From Candidatus Aminicenantota bacterium (GTDB lineage Bacteria > Acidobacteriota > Aminicenantia > UBA2199), in contig CP070627.1 of NCBI GenBank assembly GCA_020355945.1, forward strand, positions 6,647,909-6,668,065: a DNA stretch of 20,157 nt, written 5' to 3'. Positions 7,559 to 13,394 of this stretch are shown here, piece by piece (the stretch's first letter is position 1; every line of letters begins with the position of its first letter). The translations under genes and the position numbers were made by a program. Below the pieces are notes generated by a model. The model ran no database searches and was not told where the DNA came from. It saw nothing but the letters and a program-made list of their open reading frames with translations.

Positions 7559-8135
7559 AACCGACTACTATCTGGCAAAGATGCCGCTTCTATCCGAAAA
7601 AGAATGCGGCGATACCGGCTTTATAAAAGAATTTGATAATAAGATATTCTCGGCAGTGGTGGATGTCCTGGGGCACAGTAAAAATGCTCATCAACTCACA
7701 CTGGTGATCAAAAAATTTTTAGAAGAGAATTACCGGAAAAATTTAAAAGACATCATGCAGGACCTTCACGAGAACATTAAGGGTTCGGTGGGTGCGGCGG
7801 CAATCTTATGCCTCCTGGACATCGATTCAGGACAACTGAAATATACAGGGATAGGAAATTTAACCATAAGAATATTTGGATTGGACAACAAGAGGCTGTT
7901 ACCCGGGGACGGGGTAATCGGGTACATCATGACCTCCCCCAAAGAGCAGGTGATTACACTGGCTCATAACGATATCCTGCTGGTATATTCGGACGGCATT
8001 AAAGCTCACTTTGAACCGGGGGATTACCCGGGGATTTACAGGCAGACGGCAAGGGAAATAGCAGCAGGCGTCATTAATCAATTCAACAAAGGCATAGATG
8101 ATGCCATCTGTTTTGCACTGAGGTACAGGAAATAA
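7551..8135 (+). CDS. PP2C/SpoIIE-type phosphatase, RsbX-like
   Basis: Stand-alone PP2C-family phosphatase of 194 residues, the size of RsbX, with no sensor domain. Metal-binding positions: GDTGFI (Asp21), AVVDVLGH (Asp38), VYSDGI (Asp148) and GIDDAICF (Asp183/184). VGAAAILCLLDIDSG and KYTGIGN match the central strands. The expected role is feedback reset, removing phosphate from the RsbS and RsbR-like proteins. The start was taken at ATG 7551 because GTGGGG stands 5-6 nt upstream. A longer GTG start at 7503 would lie deep in rsbT and add 16 residues without family similarity. It overlaps rsbT by 8 bp and the next gene begins 4 nt after its stop. Confidence 0.87.
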   Translation: MPETDYYLAKMPLLSEKECGDTGFIKEFDNKIFSAVVDVLGHSKNAHQLTLVIKKFLEENYRKNLKDIMQDLHENIKGSVGAAAILCLLDIDSGQLKYTGIGNLTIRIFGLDNKRLLPGDGVIGYIMTSPKEQVITLAHNDILLVYSDGIKAHFEPGDYPGIYRQTAREIAAGVINQFNKGIDDAICFALRYRK

Positions 8136-8139
8136 GAGA

Positions 8140-9345
8140 ATGATCCAGCTTGGAGAAATAAAGCTAAAAAACAGGGACTCTGTTGTTGAAGCCCGGGACA
8201 AAATCCGTACCCTGGCTCGGGACCTGGGGTTTGATTCGATAACGGCAGTCCGGCTTGCATCCGTATCATCGGATATCATGCGCAAGATGTCCTGCACCGG
8301 GAAAGACAATCCCCCTGGTATAATTATCGCACTGGACCAGGTGAAAGGAACGGACCGCCTGGTGTTAAAATTAAAATACGTCTCCGGTCAATGGGGTTCT
8401 TCGGACCACCCGGTCATGCCGCCCGCTCTTTTTGATGACGTTACCAGATCCGGTCCGGGAGAACGTGTTACCTGTATCGAAGCCCTTAAGATGCTGCCTG
8501 ATCCCGGGTTCAGGCTGACAAAGGATTTTCTTGCCAGGGAAAGAGAGCTGGTGGGGCGCCTGACCAGGGAAGAGCTTTACCAGGAACTGGAGGCTTCCTA
8601 TGAAAAACTGCAGAGCCAGTCCATGCAGATGGTGCAAACAGAAAAACTCAGGACCCTGGGCACCATGGCCGCCGGCATTGCCCACGAATTGAACAACCCC
8701 ATGATGGGAATCTTAAATTACGTGCAGTATTGCCTGAAGCATACGGCAGCCGATGACAGGCGCCACCCCGTTCTTACGGATGCGGAGAAAGAAATACGAC
8801 GCTGCATCTATATCGTGGAAAACCTGTTAACCTTTTCACGCACCGAGACAGTTGATAGAAAATGGCAGGAGAAAGTAAAGCTTGCTTCTATTATCGATCG
8901 TATTTTAAGGTTGCTCTCTTATAAAATTTCAACGGATCACATCTCTATTACGAAGAAATATGCGGAAAATATCCCGGATATTCTCAGCGATGTCAACCAG
9001 ATGGAGCAGGTCTTCTTAAACCTGATCAATAATGCGTTGGATGCCCTGAAACCGGGTAATAAAAAAGAAATTCATATCGAAATGCAGACAAAGGGTAATT
9101 TCCTGGAGGTTACCATTGCAGACACCGGGTGCGGGATAAAACCCGGGGATTTATCGAAAATTTTCGACCCCTTCTTCACCACAAAGGAAGCAGGAATGGG
9201 GACGGGACTGGGACTTTCCGTGGTCAGCAGTATTATACGGGAACACGGCGGCAAAATCACATGTGAAAGCGAACCCGCGCAGGGGACCACCTTTAAGGTC
9301 TTTTTACCCATATCACCTAGAAAGGAGGTAAATATAAATGAATAA
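8140..9345 (+). CDS. Histidine kinase with N-terminal degenerate RsbT/RsbW-like module
   Basis: Cytoplasmic kinase of 401 residues without membrane helices. Residues about 1-90 resemble the first half of RsbT (IKLKNRDSVVEARDKIRTLA, LGFDSITAVRLASVSSDIMRKM), with the N-box helix recognisable but no DxGxG ATP box. About 130-170 form a coiled-coil linker. About 170-235 are HisKA with the H-box GIAHELNNP (His182). About 285-395 are a normal HATPase (LNLINNALDAL, ADTGCGI, FDPFFTTK, GTGLGLSVV). The kinase part thus looks active while the front looks like a pseudo-ATPase. It sits between the phosphatase and its probable partner response regulator, whose start overlaps by 8 bp. The front domain is a plausible contact to the stressosome or RsbT (inference). 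Confidence 0.88.
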   Translation: MIQLGEIKLKNRDSVVEARDKIRTLARDLGFDSITAVRLASVSSDIMRKMSCTGKDNPPGIIIALDQVKGTDRLVLKLKYVSGQWGSSDHPVMPPALFDDVTRSGPGERVTCIEALKMLPDPGFRLTKDFLARERELVGRLTREELYQELEASYEKLQSQSMQMVQTEKLRTLGTMAAGIAHELNNPMMGILNYVQYCLKHTAADDRRHPVLTDAEKEIRRCIYIVENLLTFSRTETVDRKWQEKVKLASIIDRILRLLSYKISTDHISITKKYAENIPDILSDVNQMEQVFLNLINNALDALKPGNKKEIHIEMQTKGNFLEVTIADTGCGIKPGDLSKIFDPFFTTKEAGMGTGLGLSVVSSIIREHGGKITCESEPAQGTTFKVFLPISPRKEVNINE

Positions 9346-9715
9346 ACATATTTTAGTCATCGATGATGATGAAGCGGTAAGGAAATCATTTATCCTGGCC
9401 CTGGATGAGACAGTACACCGGGTAAATACGGCGGAATCCGGGGAAAAAGGAATCGAAAAAGTAAAAACCACCACCTATGACCTGGTTTTTCTCGACCTGA
9501 AGATGCCTGGATTAAATGGCGTACAGACACTGAGGAAACTGCGCCAACTGGATACCTTAGTGCCGGTTTATATTGTGACGGCCTTTCATAAGGAATTTCT
9601 TAAAGACCTCAAATTGCTGTCTGAGGACGGCATCGCATTCGAGCTTTTAAGGAAACCCATCGGAAGTGACGAAATCGTCGAATTGACGGAAACGATGCTG
9701 CGGGAGGCAAAATGA
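9338..9715 (+). CDS. Single-domain response regulator
   Basis: Receiver domain only, 125 residues, CheY-like length. Acidic pocket Asp10/Asp11 in VIDDDEAV, phosphoacceptor Asp53 in VFLDLKMPGLNG, the switch threonine in YIVTAFH and lysine in LRKPIG. No output domain, so it acts through protein contacts or as a phosphorelay intermediate. A strong GAAAGGAGG site lies before the ATG, inside the end of the upstream kinase gene. Its stop overlaps the KaiB-like start by 4 bp. The overlap with the kinase at 8140-9345 makes that kinase the most likely phosphodonor. Confidence 0.93.
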   Translation: MNKHILVIDDDEAVRKSFILALDETVHRVNTAESGEKGIEKVKTTTYDLVFLDLKMPGLNGVQTLRKLRQLDTLVPVYIVTAFHKEFLKDLKLLSEDGIAFELLRKPIGSDEIVELTETMLREAK

Positions 9716-10023
9716 AGAAAAAAATGCATTATTCTCTCAAGTTATATGTGACGGGATTGAGTTCCACTGTCAAGGATTCAATCAAGCAACTGGAAGATAT
9801 ATTAACCGGTAAATTTGGAGAAGACTTCGATCTTGAAGTGATCGATGTGCTGGCCAGACCTGAATTAGCAGAAGGGGAAAAAATATTTGCCACGCCAACA
9901 ATCATCAGGAAACTCCCCGAACCCGTAACAAAAATAATCCTGGATTTAAGAAGTAAGGAAAGAGTGCTGATCGGGTTAGACTTAATCGAGTTAAATGATG
10001 AGATAGAGGATGTAATAGAGTAA
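9712..10023 (+). CDS. KaiB-like protein
   Basis: Thioredoxin-like-fold protein of 103 residues, the size of cyanobacterial KaiB. Family landmarks are present in order: LKLYVTGLSS (9-18), KDSIKQLEDIL, DLEVIDVLARPELAE (40-54), the conserved ATPTIIRKLPEPVTKIILDL (60-79) and VLIGLDL (85-91). The CxxC of true thioredoxins is absent, as in KaiB. In cyanobacteria KaiB switches fold to bind KaiC and displace SasA. No KaiC is encoded in this window, so a clock function should not be assumed. It is translationally linked (ATGA) to the response regulator and lies 15 nt before a PAS kinase. An 8-bp tandem duplication sits exactly at its stop codon. Confidence 0.9.
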   Translation: MKKKMHYSLKLYVTGLSSTVKDSIKQLEDILTGKFGEDFDLEVIDVLARPELAEGEKIFATPTIIRKLPEPVTKIILDLRSKERVLIGLDLIELNDEIEDVIE

Positions 10024-10028
10024 TAGAG
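10013..10028 (+). repeat. 8-bp tandem duplication (TAATAGAG x2) at the KaiB-like stop
   Basis: Two perfect copies of TAATAGAG abut at 10013-10020 and 10021-10028. The second copy supplies the TAA that ends the KaiB-like frame. With one copy only, the frame would continue for 8 codons past GAG (D, L, N, G, E, Q, K, G) to a TAA. This looks like a recent slippage event, though chance cannot be excluded. Confidence 0.55.
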
Positions 10029-10038
10029 GACTTGAACG

Positions 10039-11052
10039 GTGAACAAAAGGGATAATGAAATTAAGCGGCTGCATTCCCAATTAGGAGAGATCAGGGAGGA
10101 GCTTTCCGCCAGCGAAGTACGTTTCCAAAATATTATCGGCAAGAGCAAGGACGGTGTGCTTATCCTGGACCAGCAGGGTGTCATTATATACGCAAACCCC
10201 AGCGCCCAGGTTATATTAAATCAAAATATTGAAAAAATCATCGGGGAACAATTCGGTATATTAATAGAAGGAGATTATGAGTCGGAGATAAGCATTCTTT
10301 CATCTAAAGCAAGCCCCCGTATCGTGGAACTGCGGGTTTCAGCAATCGAATGGAATAATAAGCCCTTTTCCCTGGTGTTTATCAATGATATCACCCGGCG
10401 CAAGCTGGCCGAGTCCAGGCTTAAGACCGCTCTTGAAGAAAAGGAAGTACTTTTGAAAGAAGTTTACCATCGAGTTAAAAACAATTTGCATATCATCTCC
10501 AGCCTCCTGGACATCCAGGAACTGCGCTTAAAGGATACCGCGGCTGCCGATGCATTTAGAGAGTGCAAGAACCGGGTGATAGCTATGAGCCTCATTCATG
10601 AAAAATTATATCAAGCCAGGGATTTGTCAAGAGTCAACTTCCGGGAGTACATCCAAAGCCTGATCATGCATTTGTTCAAATCGTATTTACTGGAGCCGGG
10701 AAAGGTGCGGTTGAAAATGGAAGTCAAAGAAATCCTCCTGAATCTCGATACTGCCATCCACCTTGGTTTGATTATTAACGAACTTGTCTCCAATTCCCTG
10801 AAATATGCCTTCCCGGGTAAAAGAAAAGGAACTATCGAGGTATACCTGGACAAGATTAATGGAGAGGAAGATAAAAATATATTGATTATCAGCGATAATG
10901 GTGTTGGCATCTCCGAAAGTGTGGATTTACAGTGTGACAGCCATCTTGGTATGCGGATTATCCACTCCCTGGTAAAAAAATTGCGAGGGGACATAGACAT
11001 CGACGGGAAGGATGGCGCAACGTTTACCATAAAGTTCAAGGAATTGAAATAA
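10039..11052 (+). CDS. PAS-domain histidine kinase of the HisKA_2 type
   Basis: Soluble sensor kinase of 337 residues. Residues 1-28 are a short coiled coil. About 28-128 are a PAS domain (FQNIIGKSKDGVLILDQQGVIIYANPSA) ending in the usual DITRRK. About 130-215 are HisKA_2 with VYHRVKNNLHIISSLLDIQ (His144). About 235-335 are HATPase (NELVSNSLKYAFPG, SDNGVGI, HLGMRIIHSL). HisKA_2 kinases often pair with general-stress or partner-switch regulators (family knowledge). The start is a GTG with AGAGGA 9 nt upstream; no ATG start is available near the coiled coil. It is last in the stressosome operon, so two kinases of different classes may share the one response regulator. Confidence 0.9.
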   Translation: MNKRDNEIKRLHSQLGEIREELSASEVRFQNIIGKSKDGVLILDQQGVIIYANPSAQVILNQNIEKIIGEQFGILIEGDYESEISILSSKASPRIVELRVSAIEWNNKPFSLVFINDITRRKLAESRLKTALEEKEVLLKEVYHRVKNNLHIISSLLDIQELRLKDTAAADAFRECKNRVIAMSLIHEKLYQARDLSRVNFREYIQSLIMHLFKSYLLEPGKVRLKMEVKEILLNLDTAIHLGLIINELVSNSLKYAFPGKRKGTIEVYLDKINGEEDKNILIISDNGVGISESVDLQCDSHLGMRIIHSLVKKLRGDIDIDGKDGATFTIKFKELK

Positions 11053-11069
11053 AAAAAATTTATTTTTTT
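11046..11069. terminator. Weak AT-only inverted repeat between convergent genes
   Basis: The 7-bp gap between the PAS kinase stop and the convergent DUF434-like stop lies in an AAATAAA / TTTATTT inverted repeat ending in a T-run on both strands. It could serve as a poor bidirectional terminator, but it has no GC stem, so this is only a weak call. Confidence 0.2.
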
Positions 11070-11779
11070 GACGGTGTGACGGTGGATTTGAAGTCTACTA
11101 TTAGAGTTCCTAAATCTAAGATGCTTATCCTATAAGTGGTTTCTAATATTTTTCGCGCCAGGTCCAGGATTTTAACGGGTGTTTGGTCGATGATTTCAGA
11201 GTCTGATGTGGCAATCACGCCGTTATTTATTTGTTTTAACCGGCGGTCCACCGATTGGACCAAATGGGTTTCCGCTCTTATTTTTTTTTGCCGGATTTTT
11301 TTTTCTAATGCGTTGATATGAGAACTGCTGTTAGATACCGGGCTGTCTAAATAGATGGTTACTTCTTCCAGGTCTCCTTTGGGGATAAAGTTTACCAATA
11401 AATCTGCTGACTGGTAAAAGGTCTTTTGGTTTTCTATTTTCCCGTAAGCAGCGCCTGGGTCTCTTAGTATGCCGTCATTACCGATAAAGATCGTTTTACC
11501 CAGCAGGTAATTCATCATGGTAAAGAGAACGTTATATCCATCGATATATAGTATTTTTCCTTTTGAATTCTCCAATGGAATGAGTTTTGATATTCGCTTT
11601 AATGCGTTTTCTTTTGAGGTAATGCCGCGAAATAGTAGGGTTCGCTGCACCCCGGTTAATCGGAAGCGGTCTCCCACCAGTTTCAGGGTTTCTTTTTCCG
11701 GGTAATTTTTGTTGAGGAGATAATAATAATCTGTTAATGCACCTTTAAAGGCAGCGGTGATCAAATTTTTATTTGCCAT
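11060..11779 (-). CDS. DUF434/DUF5616-type protein with PIN-like nuclease region
   Basis: Conserved protein of 239 residues with two recognisable parts. Residues about 1-60 match the DUF434 pattern (ALTDYYYLLNKNYPEKETLKLVGDRFRLT). About 75-230 match the DUF5616 pattern with IDGYNVLFT (Asp80), GNDGILRDP (Asp102), YLDSPVSNSSS (Asp145) and ATSDSEIID (Asp193, Asp198). The spaced acidic residues and IDGYN strand are what one expects of a PIN-like metal-dependent nuclease fold. The natural substrate is unknown to me. AGAGGA lies before the ATG, and a TTGATT-18-TATATT promoter lies directly upstream. It is a stand-alone gene, convergent with the PAS kinase and divergent from the glycosyltransferase, with no evident link to either. 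Confidence 0.8.
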   Translation of the reverse strand: MANKNLITAAFKGALTDYYYLLNKNYPEKETLKLVGDRFRLTGVQRTLLFRGITSKENALKRISKLIPLENSKGKILYIDGYNVLFTMMNYLLGKTIFIGNDGILRDPGAAYGKIENQKTFYQSADLLVNFIPKGDLEEVTIYLDSPVSNSSSHINALEKKIRQKKIRAETHLVQSVDRRLKQINNGVIATSDSEIIDQTPVKILDLARKILETTYRISILDLGTLIVDFKSTVTPSKK

Positions 11780-11801
11780 TTTTTCCTCTTTGAACGATTA
11801 T

Positions 11802-11831
11802 AATATATCATTTTTAGGGCGATCGAATCAA
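11802..11831 (-). promoter_or_regulatory. Possible promoter of the DUF434-like gene
   Basis: On the minus strand TTGATT (11826-11831), an 18-bp spacer and TATATT (11802-11807) point at the DUF434-like gene, leaving a leader of about 15 nt that just holds its AGAGGA site. An overlapping TATAAT lies 5 bp further downstream and could be the real -10 box with a poorer -35. Confidence 0.45.
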
Positions 11832-11922
11832 GACCAAAAGCTATTTTTTCGGTGCACTGACGGAATGTCGGAATGGCCCAATGGGAAAATACTTAAATAT
11901 TTAAAACTTTTTTAAAAATTAT

Positions 11923-11952
11923 TTGCTTTTTTGTATGCAACCGGAGTATAAT
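11923..11952 (+). promoter_or_regulatory. Probable promoter of the glycosyltransferase gene
   Basis: TTGCTT (11923-11928), an 18-bp spacer and a perfect TATAAT (11947-11952). Transcription would start near 11959, leaving a leader of about 265 nt before the glycosyltransferase ATG. Confidence 0.5.
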
Positions 11953-11958
11953 ATAAAT

Positions 11959-11987
11959 CGAGTTCCAGGAAGGAATATGGGAACTTG
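11959..11987 (+). promoter_or_regulatory. Hairpin at the very 5' end of the predicted glycosyltransferase leader
   Basis: CGAGTTCC (11959-11966) can pair with GGAACTTG (11980-11987) as an 8-bp stem with one G-U pair and a 13-nt loop containing AGGAAGGA. It would form the first bases of the mRNA. A 5' hairpin could stabilise the transcript or hide the internal purine-rich stretch; this is inference from pairing only. Confidence 0.3.
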
Positions 11988-11988
11988 A

Positions 11989-12228
11989 TTGAAAAAGTAT
12001 GGAACAATTAGAAATACAACAACGAATGCAGCGCGGGAGCGAGATATTAACAGGGGCCTTATTTTATTTCTTCGAAAAGAGAATACGATGCTACATGTGC
12101 GGGTATTTGTTTATATGAGTCAGAGTGGTACGGGTACGATTTCCGCTCACTTTTTCAAATCCCTCCTGGTACGTAATGGATGCGTATCATTATTTATTTC
12201 AGTGTGTAGAAAAGGAGATTTAAAATGA
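11989..12228 (+). CDS. Doubtful 79-codon leader ORF before the glycosyltransferase
   Basis: Within the 445-bp stretch 11780-12224 that otherwise has no gene, a frame opens at a TTG (11989) and closes with a TGA overlapping the glycosyltransferase ATG (ATGA). The product is basic, without domain or repeat that I recognise, and no convincing ribosome site precedes the TTG. Shorter versions from internal ATG codons are possible. The rest of the 445 bp holds the two divergent promoters and AT-rich sequence (11885-11935). The ATGA junction is the only positive sign; it may be untranslated leader. Confidence 0.2.
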   Translation: MKKYGTIRNTTTNAARERDINRGLILFLRKENTMLHVRVFVYMSQSGTGTISAHFFKSLLVRNGCVSLFISVCRKGDLK

Positions 12229-13388
12229 AAGTGGCAATTTATGCCGGAATGTTTAAAGAAAATCATGATGGGGCTGTCAAGACCCTGTATGAACTGGTGG
12301 ACTCGCTGCTGCAGAAAGAAATAGAACTGGGAGTTTGGGGATTTTCCATCACCCCGCAGCAGCGGAAAGGACTAACCCTGTATAACATTGCATCCATACC
12401 TCTTCCCCTTTATAAGGATTATCGGATTACCCTACCCAATCACAAATTAAAGAAGCAGTTAAAGAAATTTAACCCGGATGTGATGCATATAACCGTACCT
12501 GACCTGGTGGGGATGTCCTTGATGCGGTTTGCCAGGAAGAAGGGAATCCCGGTGTTGACGTCCTATCATACGGATTTTCCCTCTTATTTAAAGTCTTACG
12601 GACTGGGTTTTTTTTATAATCCCTCCTGGAAGTATTTCAAATGGTTTTATAACAAAAGCCGGGTTACCCTGGCCCCTACGGAAGAAATCATCGATAAACT
12701 GAAAAGCAAAGGCATAAAACATACGAAATTATGGAGCAGGGGTATCCACCTGGACAGGTACAGTATGGCATTTCGTTCTCAATCCTTGCGTTCAAAATGG
12801 AAAGCACGAGGCAAAATGGTTATTCTCTACAGCGGTCGGTTTGTCTGGTACAAGGACCTGGAGACCTTTATTGAAGTTTATCATCTTTTTAAAACCCGGG
12901 GGCCCAGGGATGTGGTATTTGTCCTGGCCGGGGATGGCCCTATCCGGGAAGAGTTGGTCAAACGGATGCCGGATGCTATTTTTCCCGGTTACCTGGAAGG
13001 AGAAGAACTTTCCCGCGTTTATGCCAGTTCTGATATTCTCTTATTTCCCTCCACCACGGAGACCTTCGGTAATGTGGTGCTGGAAGCCATGGCCTCCGGG
13101 CTGCCGGCAGTGGTTTCCGATGTGGGCGGGTGTAAAGAGATTGTACGAAGATCCGGCGCGGGATTGGTTGCTAAAGCTGGCGATCCGGGGGACTTTTATC
13201 GAAAATGCCAACAATTGGTAAAAGACCAAAATTTATATAAAGGAATGCAGCAGAAAGGGCTGAGATTCGCCCAAACACGCAGTTGGCAAACCATAAATAA
13301 CCGGGTCATTGACGAATACCGATATTTGATCCGCAGCAAAGAAAAAACGCTGAGAGCTGGAACAGGAATCCTGGTAAGTGACTATTAA
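12225..13388 (+). CDS. GT4-family (GT-B fold) glycosyltransferase
   Basis: Retaining glycosyltransferase of 387 residues, cytoplasmic or membrane-peripheral, with no transmembrane helix. The N-terminal acceptor domain has MKVAIYAGMF and MHITVPDLVGM, with the SYHTDFP loop (113-119). The C-terminal nucleotide-sugar domain has LYSGRFVWYKDLETFI (201-216), LAGDGP and the EX7E motif TETFGNVVLEAMASGLP with Glu279 and Glu287. Overall pattern resembles the group of alpha-mannosyl- or glucosyltransferases acting on lipid acceptors (MgtA/SqdX-like). Donor and acceptor are not decidable from sequence. AAAGGAGA lies 7 nt before the ATG. It is transcribed alone from the promoter near 11950 and converges on the radical SAM gene with only 6 bp between stops. 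Confidence 0.9.
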   Translation: MKVAIYAGMFKENHDGAVKTLYELVDSLLQKEIELGVWGFSITPQQRKGLTLYNIASIPLPLYKDYRITLPNHKLKKQLKKFNPDVMHITVPDLVGMSLMRFARKKGIPVLTSYHTDFPSYLKSYGLGFFYNPSWKYFKWFYNKSRVTLAPTEEIIDKLKSKGIKHTKLWSRGIHLDRYSMAFRSQSLRSKWKARGKMVILYSGRFVWYKDLETFIEVYHLFKTRGPRDVVFVLAGDGPIREELVKRMPDAIFPGYLEGEELSRVYASSDILLFPSTTETFGNVVLEAMASGLPAVVSDVGGCKEIVRRSGAGLVAKAGDPGDFYRKCQQLVKDQNLYKGMQQKGLRFAQTRSWQTINNRVIDEYRYLIRSKEKTLRAGTGILVSDY

Positions 13389-13394
13389 TGGTGT

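Noticed and set aside
9712..10023. Thioredoxin or glutaredoxin instead of KaiB
   Set aside because: There is no CxxC, and the VIDVLxxPELAE and ATPTxxRKLPEP blocks are KaiB-specific.
12841..13221. 126-codon plus-strand frame within the glycosyltransferase
   Set aside because: It is an out-of-frame shadow of the EX7E region; the composition (many Trp and Pro) is typical of a shifted frame.
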